NCBI GenBank assembly: GCA_023384415.1
Contig: JAHDWJ010000027.1
Coordinates: forward strand, 19,680-83,679
From: Anaerolineae bacterium
GTDB taxonomy: Bacteria; Chloroflexota; Anaerolineae; Promineifilales; Promineifilaceae
Direction: 5' to 3'
DNA: 64,000 nt
In this document: positions 45,584 to 53,993 of the stretch, piece after piece
How the letters are laid out: every line of letters begins with the position of its first letter
Numbering within the stretch: position 1 is the stretch's first letter
Position numbers and translations under genes: made by a program
Notes under the pieces: model-generated
Told to the model about the DNA's origin: nothing
Database searches by the model: none
Seen by the model: the letters and a program-made list of their open reading frames with translations, nothing else

Positions 45584-48226
45584 TTACTCTTGATACAAAT
45601 AGCGGTAAATCACGTAGCCGCTGTAAATGCGTTCGATATAGAGGCGGGTTTCGGGGAAATTAACCGTTTCAACATATTGATCTAGATCGCGGCCAGCCTG
45701 ATCGTACCAGCGTAAGGCATTGCCAGGGCCGGCGTTGTAAGCGGAGAGGGCAGCCGGAACAAACCCATCGAACAGGCGCAGTTGCTCATCCAGATAAAAT
45801 GCGCCAAAAGCCAGCCCGACATATGGGCGATATAGGTGCTCATTTTGGTAGTTGGGCCAGTTTAGCCGGTTGGCAATGTAAGTGCCGGTAGAGGGAATTA
45901 CCTGGCTTAACCCCTGGGCGATGGCGGTGGAAGTGGCAAAACTCTCAAACAGACTTTCCTGGCGTAAAAGGGAAAATTGGATTAAGGGATCATAGCCGTA
46001 TTGTTCCGCCTGGGGAAGTACCAGGTCCTGGTAGTAGAGAGGGTAACTTAATTGCCCGATGAATTTGGGGGCGGAATAAACTGTGGTAGTGGTCAGGCGT
46101 AAAACGGCGTTGGCGGACAAGATTGAGGAGCGGTACAGTCCCAAATCCCGGAAATAGAGGGCAAGTTGATAACTGGCCAGGGTGTTGTTGGCGTTGGCCT
46201 CACGCACTGCTTCTAGCTCTCGTTTCGCTGCTTCGTATAGCCCTATCTGCCATAACTTTTGGCCTCGGACGAGCCGTTCATCCTGGGCCAGGGTCTGGCT
46301 CAACTGGCTGATATTGCTGTCGGCATTGAGGTCTAGAACCTGACGCAGCCAGTTTTCGGCTGCTTCCTGGCCGCTCATGGCCCAAACGATGCCGTGGTCT
46401 CGTTGGAATGGCTCAATATCGGCGGCGAGATCACGGGCACGCAGGCCGTAATAGCTGAGAACAGAGGCTTGCGCGGCCGCGTCCCGCACCGGTCCTTGGG
46501 CATCTTCTGGTAATACCCGTAGCAGCCAAATCATCGCGGCCGCCCCCCACTGGGTGTTAGGGTACCGCGCCAGCAGCTGCTGCCAGGCAGCGGTGGCTGC
46601 ATCCCTGGCCCCCATCTGCTCATAGAGCCAGCCGGCCCGGAAAAGAGCGTAGGGGGCATTTTCGTTGTTTGGGAAATCGGCGGCCAGTTTTTGGTAGGCG
46701 GCAGCCGCATTCTGGGTTTGGCGCAGTCGGTCACTCAGGACCGCTACCCACCAGGCGGCATCAGCTGCTTGTGGCTCTTGGGGCATTGTTTCGATGAATT
46801 CGGTGTAGGCGGTCAGGGCGGCCGCGCTTTGACCGGCACGAACCAGCAAACGCCCCTTTTCGATGAGGCCAGGGGCAGCGGTGGTAATACTGATAGCCCG
46901 GTACTGCTCAATTTGATCCAGGGCGTTGGGTAAATCCCCCAACCCTTCATAACACCAGGCCAGGTATAGGTGTAAATCTTCTCGGTAATTATCGGGGTTG
47001 GCCTCGATGAGTCGGTTGAAAGCGGCAATAGCGGGTAGATATGATTTGGCGTGGAAATTGACCAGCCCCCGTTGGAACTCATCCACCGGCACATTGGCTT
47101 CAACCAGGATAACCAGCCCTTGATAGCTGTCGTAGCTGGTGGGGTAAAGGCGCACCCCGCTCAAGAACCGCTGATAAGCCGCCTGGAGATTGTTGGCCTG
47201 GAGATAGGTTTGCCCGGCCAGGAAATTCATCTGCCCTTTGGTAAATTCTGTTTGGGCAATGGCGATGATGGCATCATATTGAGCAATGGCCTCGTCATAA
47301 CGGCCATCCTCACGGTAAAAGTTAGCCAGGGTTTGGCGGATGGGGACGATGACCAGCCGGTGGGCGTTGCCGCGTAGGGCGTTTTCGTAAGCGGTGATGG
47401 CGTTGGCCCGGTTGCCCAGGAGCAGGTAGCAATCGCCGATGCGGGGTTGAATGTAGGCGGCTAATTCTGGATTGGCAGTTACATAGCTTTGATACGCCCC
47501 GATAGCTCCCTGGCAATCTCCTTGCAAGCGCAGGGTTTCGCCTAGATGGTAGGTGGCGATGCTGGTCTGGATGCTGGTTTGCTCGCTGGTGGGCGCGGCC
47601 GCGTTCTGGGCTAGATATAGGTTAAAGGCAGCGGCTGCCTGGGCCAGATTTCCCTCGGCCAGATAGGCTAACCCTAATTGGTATCTGTATGCCCGCTGTT
47701 CTTCATTGGTCAGGCTGGCCTCACTCAGGACAACCTCCAGATGAATGATGGCCTGGGGATAATTTTGGTTGCGTAAGGCGGCCGCGATCATTTCTTGCCG
47801 CTGACCCAGGTCTGGGGTGGCGGTTGGGGTGGACTGTGCGGTTGGGGTGGCGGTTGGGGTGGGCGAGGGTAAGGGGCTAGCTGTGGGCGCAACCGTGGGA
47901 ATCGGGGCCTCGCCAGGCAGGGTGATGAGGGGAATGGGGGTGGGAGGAAATTCAGATGCGGCCGCGAGTCCCGTGGCTAAAGTAGGTGTAGCTGGCAAGG
48001 TAGGTCTGTCTGTCTGTGACGGCAGCGTTGGTTCAGGGGATGGGGTACTGCAAGCTGCCAGCAGCAGGATGAGGGGAAGCCAAAAAAAATTGGTAACTAT
48101 CCAGCCCCTCACCCTGTCCCTCTCTCGCAGGAGAGGGGATATGCTCCCCTCTCCCATCGTGGGAGAGGGGCCGGGGGTGAGGGGTGACTGATCAACTGTA
48201 CAGTTACAAAAATTGAATCGTTTCAT
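45584..48226 (-). CDS. Lytic transglycosylase lipoprotein with TPR repeats (SLT domain)
   Basis: 880 residues. A lipobox LLLAAC is at Cys59, unusually far from the start, because a palindromic repeat (48105-48187) encodes residues 14-40 (LTPGPSPTMGEG). After a Thr/Pro-rich linker there are about 12 TPR-type units (residues 140-640), then the SLT domain (about 715-850) with catalytic Glu in LLRQESLFES, GLSQVIPSTGTYIA and AYNAGPGNALRWY. It cleaves peptidoglycan glycan strands to 1,6-anhydro ends outside the membrane, and is similar in plan to Slt70. It precedes the membrane-protein pair and follows mltG, a second wall enzyme. A GTG start at about residue 39 would give a normal signal peptide. 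Confidence 0.92.
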   Translation of the reverse strand: MKRFNFCNCTVDQSPLTPGPSPTMGEGSISPLLRERDRVRGWIVTNFFWLPLILLLAACSTPSPEPTLPSQTDRPTLPATPTLATGLAAASEFPPTPIPLITLPGEAPIPTVAPTASPLPSPTPTATPTAQSTPTATPDLGQRQEMIAAALRNQNYPQAIIHLEVVLSEASLTNEEQRAYRYQLGLAYLAEGNLAQAAAAFNLYLAQNAAAPTSEQTSIQTSIATYHLGETLRLQGDCQGAIGAYQSYVTANPELAAYIQPRIGDCYLLLGNRANAITAYENALRGNAHRLVIVPIRQTLANFYREDGRYDEAIAQYDAIIAIAQTEFTKGQMNFLAGQTYLQANNLQAAYQRFLSGVRLYPTSYDSYQGLVILVEANVPVDEFQRGLVNFHAKSYLPAIAAFNRLIEANPDNYREDLHLYLAWCYEGLGDLPNALDQIEQYRAISITTAAPGLIEKGRLLVRAGQSAAALTAYTEFIETMPQEPQAADAAWWVAVLSDRLRQTQNAAAAYQKLAADFPNNENAPYALFRAGWLYEQMGARDAATAAWQQLLARYPNTQWGAAAMIWLLRVLPEDAQGPVRDAAAQASVLSYYGLRARDLAADIEPFQRDHGIVWAMSGQEAAENWLRQVLDLNADSNISQLSQTLAQDERLVRGQKLWQIGLYEAAKRELEAVREANANNTLASYQLALYFRDLGLYRSSILSANAVLRLTTTTVYSAPKFIGQLSYPLYYQDLVLPQAEQYGYDPLIQFSLLRQESLFESFATSTAIAQGLSQVIPSTGTYIANRLNWPNYQNEHLYRPYVGLAFGAFYLDEQLRLFDGFVPAALSAYNAGPGNALRWYDQAGRDLDQYVETVNFPETRLYIERIYSGYVIYRYLYQE
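48105..48187. repeat. Palindromic repeat element overlapping the start of the transglycosylase gene
   Basis: CCCCTCACCC (48105-48114) pairs with GGGTGAGGGG (48175-48184); inside are GAGAGGGGA and TCCCCTCTCCC with GGGAGAGGGG. The element is of the kind that encodes LTPGPSPTMGEG when read through, which I recall from many unrelated bacterial genes. Confidence 0.88.
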
Positions 48227-48345
48227 AGGTTCTTGGTAAGTTTACCCGGACGTGAAACGCCCCGGCTTACTAAGTAAAGGCTGTGATTTTACCAGCCGGT
48301 AAAGTTTCGTGTTTTTAGCCTGATGGCTGGCGGCCAAATGGGGTC

Positions 48346-49014
48346 TCATTGCCCCAACTGCCGGCCAACGGTGGCTCGATTGATGTATCCGTCTTGCTGT
48401 TGGGCGGCTGTCATTGCCTGGAACAGCTGCTGCATGGCTTCATAAGCGGGGCCGCTGTAAGGGCCAACCGTTTCGGCAAAGGGGGTTATGGCTTCATAAC
48501 GCCAACGGAAAGCTGCGTCCAGAGAGGATGGGTCGGTGGGGGGGCCTGGTTGGAGCAAAGAGATGTTGGCGGTGGAATAGATGGGTGCGGCCGCGTCTGT
48601 CGTTTCGGCCAGCCAATGGCCAATGACCGCCACCACCGCCGGGTCTAAAACCAGCGATTGGGCTGTTACTTGAGCCAACTGCCTATCACCCCCATCATCC
48701 AGAGCGAGCAAAGCAATATAAGTGCCGCCAATCCCCCCGGATTCATTGATCTCCCGTACCGCCAATCTAGCACTATAAATCACATCATAGCCAATGGGTC
48801 GATGTCGCCCTTCAAACGGGGCCACCAGACCAATTTTGACCACCGGTGGGGTGCTGGCACAGGCAGTCATGAGCGTGAACAATAAGCAGTAAATAGTCAG
48901 CCGTGCGTAAGAAACGAGGTAGAGCGAGGGTTTCCCCAGGTTCCCCCAATTTCTCTGAGTTTTCCCGGTTCGCCTGAGTTTTCTCTGGTTATCCTGGTTT
49001 TGCCTTACCGGCAT
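48346..49014 (-). CDS. Short ABC-type ligand-binding lipoprotein (type 1 periplasmic fold)
   Basis: 222 residues with lipobox LMTAC (Cys52) after a long basic N-terminus. The mature part begins VKIGLVAPFEGRHRPIGYDVIYSARLAV, matching branched-chain amino acid and amide-binding proteins, and continues LALDDGGDRQLAQVTAQSLVLDPAVVAVIGHWLAETTDAA. Only lobe 1 and a short remainder are present; full proteins have about 350-400 residues, so this is a truncated or minimal form. ATG 49014 overlaps the mltG stop by ten bases and has AGGTG before it, suggesting translational coupling. No permease or ATPase genes are present. Remnant or stand-alone sensor both possible. Confidence 0.75.
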   Translation of the reverse strand: MPVRQNQDNQRKLRRTGKTQRNWGNLGKPSLYLVSYARLTIYCLLFTLMTACASTPPVVKIGLVAPFEGRHRPIGYDVIYSARLAVREINESGGIGGTYIALLALDDGGDRQLAQVTAQSLVLDPAVVAVIGHWLAETTDAAAPIYSTANISLLQPGPPTDPSSLDAAFRWRYEAITPFAETVGPYSGPAYEAMQQLFQAMTAAQQQDGYINRATVGRQLGQ

Positions 49015-50228
49015 AACTGCACCTTGGCCAGATGTTCTTCATATGTTTCGCTAAACAGGTGTGCTCCTGGGGTACTATTTGTGCAATCGGCCACAAAGAA
49101 GATATAGCTGGTGTTGGCCGGGTTGGCTACCCCTTGCATGGAGGTCAGGCTGGGATTGGCAATAGGCCCCGGGGGTAGGCCCGCATAAACGTAGGTGTTG
49201 TAGGGCGAATCGAGTTCTAAATCAACGATGTAAAGCGGGTTTTTCCACCAACTGCCACTGTCTGGTTGGTAGCCGACGGCATATTGCACTGTTGGATCTG
49301 CCTGCAAACGGATGTTTTGTTGTAGTCGGTTCAGAAAGACACCCGCAACCAGCGGCCGCTCCTGAACCTGGGGGGTTTCTCGCTCCACAATTGAGGCCAG
49401 GGTGACGGCTTCATACACGGTCAGCCCTTGTTGGGCAAATCCCTGGCGCATGGCTGGGGTAACACGTTCGCCAAAGGTGGTCAACATTAAATGGATCAGA
49501 TACGCCGTATCAGCATCGGTGGGGATACGGTAGGTGTCAGGGAAAAGGAACCCTTCGAGGGAGGCATTGGCCGGTAAAGAAGCCAGAAAGTCGTAGCGGC
49601 TCAGGTCAAATGGGGTGCGACGTTGGGCGATGGCTAAAAATTGTTGGCTATCTATGGCGGCCGGCCGCACCGCGGCCAGGTAGTTGGCCATCTCTTCCAC
49701 CCGCCACCCTTCCAGAAAACGGAGTTCAATCTCTCGGGCCAGGGCCTGGGTGAGAGTTTGCGCCAGTTCAGGGGTGGTGTAAGGGGGAGTGAGAATATAT
49801 TCCCCGGCTTCGAGCTGGCTGTCCAGCCCGTAATAACGAATATAGTTGAGAAACAGGTCAGGGTTATCGAGCAAGTTGGCGGCCTGGAGTGCGGCCGCGA
49901 TCTCGCTGGCGCCCTGCCCAGGGGTAATGACAAAGCGGGTGGGAATGGTAGCCCGGCTGGTCGGCTTTTCTAGCTTATCAGCATTGTTAATGAGGTATGT
50001 TTGCAGATAAAGGCGTTGGGCGGGATTGAGATTTGGGCTGCCCCCTTCAATGAGGATACGGCTGCCGGTTTGGGCTTCTTGCCAGCGTGAATACAGGAGA
50101 AAGCTGGCGGTGAGACAGCTAGTAAGGCCGATGAAGAGTAAAGCCAGCCGGGCTATCCAGCGGGCACTGTTGGCCCGGCCTTTCGGCTCGCGGTACGGGT
50201 CTTGGCGATGACGGGTTGGCGCGTTCAT
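49005..50228 (-). CDS. mltG: Endolytic murein transglycosylase
   Basis: 407 residues. One N-terminal membrane helix (about 25-48), then a LysM-like part (about 90-160) and the YceG domain with LEGFLFPDTYRI, the catalytic Glu in TLASIVERETP and DSPYNTYVYAGLPPGPIANP. It cuts nascent glycan strands in the membrane and sets their length. It overlaps ruvX by four bases (ATGA), a gene pair found in many bacteria, and is followed by the overlapping lipoprotein gene. Confidence 0.96.
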   Translation of the reverse strand: MNAPTRHRQDPYREPKGRANSARWIARLALLFIGLTSCLTASFLLYSRWQEAQTGSRILIEGGSPNLNPAQRLYLQTYLINNADKLEKPTSRATIPTRFVITPGQGASEIAAALQAANLLDNPDLFLNYIRYYGLDSQLEAGEYILTPPYTTPELAQTLTQALAREIELRFLEGWRVEEMANYLAAVRPAAIDSQQFLAIAQRRTPFDLSRYDFLASLPANASLEGFLFPDTYRIPTDADTAYLIHLMLTTFGERVTPAMRQGFAQQGLTVYEAVTLASIVERETPQVQERPLVAGVFLNRLQQNIRLQADPTVQYAVGYQPDSGSWWKNPLYIVDLELDSPYNTYVYAGLPPGPIANPSLTSMQGVANPANTSYIFFVADCTNSTPGAHLFSETYEEHLAKVQLCR

Positions 50229-50698
50229 AGGTCTGGAAGTTCACTTAGCTCTGTGGGGTAATGGGCTTCTAAATAAGATTGTAAGATAAATGCGGCTGCG
50301 GCCGCGTCAATTCGTCCTTTTTGCTTTTTAGCTCTAATGCCACGTTCAGACAGGCTCGCGGCCGCTTGCTGGCTGGAATAACTTTCATCCCACAGCGTAA
50401 CCGGCACAGACAGGACGCGGGCGAGATCGGCCGCATAGTCTCGCACCCACATGGTCGCGCTGTTCTCCGCCCCATCTCGCAGCGGTAAACCCATCAATAC
50501 CAGGGTCACGCCTTCCTTTTGGATGATCTCCTCATAACGGGCGAAATCTTCCCGGCGCGATTGGCGTAAAAACATGCCATAAGAGCGGGCGATGAGGCGA
50601 CCAGCATCACTAAGGGCCAGGCCAATCCGTTTTTCTCCCAGATCAATCGCCAAAATTGACCCAGGTAGATTACTGTGCATCAGAGGCGATGGAATCAT
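50225..50698 (-). CDS. ruvX: Putative pre-16S rRNA nuclease / Holliday junction resolvase YqgF
   Basis: 157 residues, RNase H-like fold. ILAIDLGEKRIGLALSD holds the first catalytic Asp, VLMGLPLRDGAENSAT the second region, WDESYSSQQAA the Glu, and KGRIDAAAAAFILQSYL the last Asp. In E. coli YqgF matures the 16S rRNA 5' end; resolvase activity has also been suggested. Start ATG 50698; a later Met at residue 7 is possible. Octamers at 50298 and 50357 are read as DAAAAAF and QAAASL, the first directly beside the catalytic Asp. Confidence 0.94.
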   Translation of the reverse strand: MIPSPLMHSNLPGSILAIDLGEKRIGLALSDAGRLIARSYGMFLRQSRREDFARYEEIIQKEGVTLVLMGLPLRDGAENSATMWVRDYAADLARVLSVPVTLWDESYSSQQAAASLSERGIRAKKQKGRIDAAAAAFILQSYLEAHYPTELSELPDL

Positions 50699-50898
50699 AG
50701 CAGTTTGAGTTGTACCTTAACTGGTTCCATTTTACCCAACGAAACCCCATTGTTTTAACAACGATTGTCATAAGCGGTCTAGTTTTTTTGCAACATCAAG
50801 CAAAAACCAGTCCTCAAATTATACTCTATCAGCAAAGATGACGGATAATAGGTGGCTTAGTCGTTACTTATTGGTCTGTTCGCGTTACAATTACTGGC

Positions 50899-52308
50899 AT
50901 GACTTTATTTCGTGAAATTGATTGGACGACCCGTGTGGGAGGAGAGATCAGCCAAATTGTGCCTGACAGCCTGGCTGAGGAGATCGGTTTGCAGGTGGGG
51001 GACGTATTGCTGGCGATTAATGATAATGAACTGCAGGATGTCATTGACGTACAGTTTTATGCCGCTGAGGAGTATTTGGAGCTGCTGATCCGGCGGGGAG
51101 AGGAGTACCTGCTGTATGAGGCGGAACGAGAATATGGTCAAGAGTTAGGGTTAATCTTTGCTCACCCGACGTTTGATATTGATATTCGCCGCTGCAATAA
51201 TTTGTGCGAGTTTTGTTTCGTGCTGCAAATGGCTCCACGTTTTCGGCGCACCCTGTATATTAAGGATGATGATTACCGTTATTCGTTCCTGTTTGGTCAC
51301 TTTGTTACTCTGACCAATCTGGATGAGCATGACTGGTGGCGCATTGAAACGATGCACCTCTCTCCCCTATATATCTCAGTGCATGTGACGGATTGGGAGC
51401 TGCGGAAGCAGTTTTTACGCAATGAAAAGGCCCCAGATATTATGACCCAACTGCGCTGGCTGGCGGAGCGGGGAATCCAGATGCACACGCAGTTGGTGGT
51501 GGTGCCGGGGTTTAATGATGATGTCTGGTTAATGCGCTCGATTGCTGAGTTGGAGAGTTTGTGGCCAGCGGTGCAATCTATTAGTGTGGTGCCGGTGGGG
51601 TTGACGAAGCAGCATAAGTACAAGATGCGGCCGCACACCCCCCAGGAAGCGGCCGCGACGCTTGATTATGTCCTGAACCTGCAACCCCAGTACCAGGCCC
51701 GCCTGGGGGTACGCTTTGTTTATCCAACGGATGAATGGTATCTGGTTAGCGGCCACGAGGTGCCGCCGCTGGAGGCGTATGATGGTCAGGATTTATATGA
51801 GAATGGTCTTGGGATGGTGCGCCGCTTTCTGGATGATTGGCAAGAGGTGAAACGGGAGATCGCGGCCGCGCTCCAGCAGCCTGATTTTGCCCCCCCTTAT
51901 ACCGCCCAATCTATCACTCTGGTCACAGCGACTCTCTTTGCCCCGGTACTGATGGATGCGGCCGCACAGTTGGCCCAACTCATCTCTCTCCCAATCCAAG
52001 TTTTACCCGCTCTCAACCGGCGTTTAGGTGAAACCATTACCGTTTCTGGCCTGCTCATGGCCGAAGATGTCATTGCCCAGTTAGAAGAAACGGGGTATAG
52101 TGGCCTTGTCGTTTTGCCTCGTATCATGTTTGACCATCCCGATAAAATCAGCCTTGATGATATGACCCCTACACAAGTGGCAAAACGGTTAAACTGCACT
52201 ATTGCTTTGGCCGACACCATGGGGGATGTTTGGGACGCCCTCATCGGTCAATCAAAAGTTGTATTTGATCCCCAATTGCATTTAACCTTATATGCTAACC
52301 AGCCATGA
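50899..52308 (+). CDS. DUF512 radical SAM protein with N-terminal PDZ-like domain
   Basis: 469 residues. Residues about 12-85 are PDZ-like (GGEISQIVPDSLAEEIGLQVGDVLLAIND), the radical SAM-like centre has Cys99, Cys103 and Cys106 (CNNLCEFC), and the C-terminal DUF512 domain begins near residue 290 (LVTATLFAPVL). This three-part plan is that of a conserved, uncharacterised family in Firmicutes and Chloroflexota. No Shine-Dalgarno sequence is visible, and TACAAT (50886-50891) lies only eight bases before the ATG, so the message may be leaderless. It overlaps the PP2C gene by four bases. Confidence 0.92.
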   Translation: MTLFREIDWTTRVGGEISQIVPDSLAEEIGLQVGDVLLAINDNELQDVIDVQFYAAEEYLELLIRRGEEYLLYEAEREYGQELGLIFAHPTFDIDIRRCNNLCEFCFVLQMAPRFRRTLYIKDDDYRYSFLFGHFVTLTNLDEHDWWRIETMHLSPLYISVHVTDWELRKQFLRNEKAPDIMTQLRWLAERGIQMHTQLVVVPGFNDDVWLMRSIAELESLWPAVQSISVVPVGLTKQHKYKMRPHTPQEAAATLDYVLNLQPQYQARLGVRFVYPTDEWYLVSGHEVPPLEAYDGQDLYENGLGMVRRFLDDWQEVKREIAAALQQPDFAPPYTAQSITLVTATLFAPVLMDAAAQLAQLISLPIQVLPALNRRLGETITVSGLLMAEDVIAQLEETGYSGLVVLPRIMFDHPDKISLDDMTPTQVAKRLNCTIALADTMGDVWDALIGQSKVVFDPQLHLTLYANQP

Positions 52309-53075
52309 GTATGCTACAAATTGGTAAACTAACAGATATTGGTCAGCGGCGGGAACAAAACGAAGATTCATTGTACGCTTTCGACTCGTTTATCCAGACC
52401 AACGATGGGATTGATTCATTTGGACTGTTTATTGTCGCCGATGGTACAGGGGGACATGCGGGCGGAGAAATTGCCAGTGCTATTGCCGTGCGCACTGTTG
52501 CCAGTCATATTTTTGAGCATATTTATTTGCCCTATTTTAAGCAGGGTAAACCGCCTGATCTGCAAATGCTGATAGGCCATATCAATGAGGCGATTCTGTT
52601 AGCTAACACCCTGGTCGTGGGGACAGTAGAAAAAGCCGGTTCCACTCTGACGATGGCGATTTTGATCGGACGAGATTTGTATCTGGCTCATGTAGGGGAC
52701 AGCCGGGCCTATATTCATACGACCGGCCATCTGAAGCAGCTGACTAAAGACCATTCTCTTAAAGCTAAAATGATTGAAACCGGGCAAATTACGGCCGAAG
52801 AAGCCCGCAGCGCACCTATTCCTAATATTATTTATAACGCCGTGGGGCAGGATGTAGACCCGGATGTGGCTTTTTATATGCGTACTCTAAATGCCAATGA
52901 TACCTTGCTGCTCTGTAGTGATGGGTTATGGGAAATGGTTTCTGATGAAGAGATGGTACAAATTATTGACGCGGCCGCGACCCCTAATGAAGCTGCACGT
53001 AAACTCATCGTCACGGCCAATGACCATGGCGGCATGGATAACATTACAGCTATCCTGGTACAGCTTTCTCTCTAA
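52305..53075 (+). CDS. PP2C-type serine/threonine protein phosphatase
   Basis: 256 residues. All metal-binding motifs are present: QRREQNEDSLYAF, VADGTGGHAGGEIAS, AHVGDSRAYIH, LLCSDGLWEMV and GGMDNITAILVQL. It dephosphorylates Ser/Thr on proteins, normally against an STPK, but no kinase gene is in this window. It is translationally coupled to the DUF512 protein through an ATGA overlap, which suggests a shared role. No signal or membrane segment, so cytoplasmic. Confidence 0.95.
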   Translation: MSMLQIGKLTDIGQRREQNEDSLYAFDSFIQTNDGIDSFGLFIVADGTGGHAGGEIASAIAVRTVASHIFEHIYLPYFKQGKPPDLQMLIGHINEAILLANTLVVGTVEKAGSTLTMAILIGRDLYLAHVGDSRAYIHTTGHLKQLTKDHSLKAKMIETGQITAEEARSAPIPNIIYNAVGQDVDPDVAFYMRTLNANDTLLLCSDGLWEMVSDEEMVQIIDAAATPNEAARKLIVTANDHGGMDNITAILVQLSL

Positions 53076-53079
53076 AATT

Positions 53080-53136
53080 GCCGATTGACGATTAATAATC
53101 TTGGTCATCAATCTAAAATCGTTAATCGTAAATCGG
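53080..53136. repeat. Inverted repeat between convergent genes (TGCCGATT...AATCGGCA)
   Basis: TGCCGATTGACGATTAA pairs with TTAATCGTAAATCGGCA at the right end; the inner part CAATCTAAAATCG also occurs near 19400 beside dispersed repeat copy A. It may act as a terminator but has no T-run. Confidence 0.75.
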
Positions 53137-53139
53137 CAC

Positions 53140-53367
53140 TTACCCCTCTTTCGCCTGATAAAAATGCACATCCCGCTGTGGGAATGGAATGGTAATCCCT
53201 TCGGCATCGAAGCGGAGTTTGATCTGCTCGTGCAAATCCAGGCGCACCCGGGCCATATTGACGACCTGGACGTAAGGCCGTGCCACCAGATTGACACTGC
53301 TGTCGGCTAACGCCAACACCCCTGCGGATGCTTGCGGTTCTGCCAGGATCAGAGGATGTTCCGCCAT
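53140..53367 (-). pseudogene. Mechanosensitive channel, C-terminal part after a frameshift
   Basis: 75 codons that continue MscS: MAEHPLILAEPQASAGVLALADSSVNL and FPQRDVHFY belong to the alpha/beta C-terminal domain. The preceding frame at 53349-53954 leaves the family sequence after RLDIVL. Adding one base in the A-run at 53422-53425 (T-run on the coding strand) restores RLDIVFGISYGDDIRKAKQ and joins the parts. A sequencing error in the homopolymer is as likely as a true mutation. Confidence 0.85.
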
Positions 53368-53954
53368 GACATCCAGGATAATTTGCTTCGCTTTGCGGAT
53401 GTCATCCCCGTAACTGATACCAAAACAATATCCAGCCGGATATGATCATTGGCCGAAAAGTTGACAATGGTGCTGTTGGTTGCGGCCGCATTCGGCACAA
53501 TCACCGCTTTATTATCCACCGTAGTCAGGGTGGTATATAACATTTCCACCCGCCGTACATAACCCGTTTCCCCGCTGATAGCCACAAAATCTCCTACTTT
53601 ATAGGGACGAAAAATGACGATCAAAACCCCGGCGGCAAAGTTGGCCAGGGAACCTTGCAGGGCCAACCCAATAGCCAACCCGGCTGCTCCCAAAACGGCT
53701 ACCAGAGAGGCCGTAGCGATACCCAAGGTGTTGAGTGCGGCCGCAATCACAAAAATCAGCAGCAAATAATAAAGCAAGTGGCTGACAAATGATACCAGTG
53801 TCGCTTCCACATTGGCTCGTCGCAGCAGCCGTTTAACCAGGCGGGTTACTAATTGGGTAAGCAAATAACCCACCAGCAAAGTTGCTATAGCTCCCAGCAG
53901 GTTTAGCCCATATTGAACTGCCAGGTCAGGTAATGTGTCTAATAATTCGTTCAT
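53349..53954 (-). CDS. Small-conductance mechanosensitive channel (MscS family), N-terminal part
   Basis: 201 residues, of which about 175 are genuine. Three membrane helices (about 15-40, 60-80, 85-115), with the pore helix GAAGLAIGLALQGSLANFAAGVLIVIFRP and the beta domain start KVGDFVAISGETGYV, are typical. It releases solutes on hypo-osmotic shock. The last about 25 residues (VSVTGMTSAKRSKLSW) come from a wrong frame caused by one missing base near 53422. With the C-terminal part at 53140 the intact protein would have about 271 residues, the normal size. An octamer lies in TM2 (AAAL) and one in the beta domain (NAAATN). Confidence 0.9.
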   Translation of the reverse strand: MNELLDTLPDLAVQYGLNLLGAIATLLVGYLLTQLVTRLVKRLLRRANVEATLVSFVSHLLYYLLLIFVIAAALNTLGIATASLVAVLGAAGLAIGLALQGSLANFAAGVLIVIFRPYKVGDFVAISGETGYVRRVEMLYTTLTTVDNKAVIVPNAAATNSTIVNFSANDHIRLDIVLVSVTGMTSAKRSKLSWMSWRNIL

Positions 53955-53993
53955 GGTTTCAGGTTTCAGCTTTCAGGTCTTTTAACCACTCAT

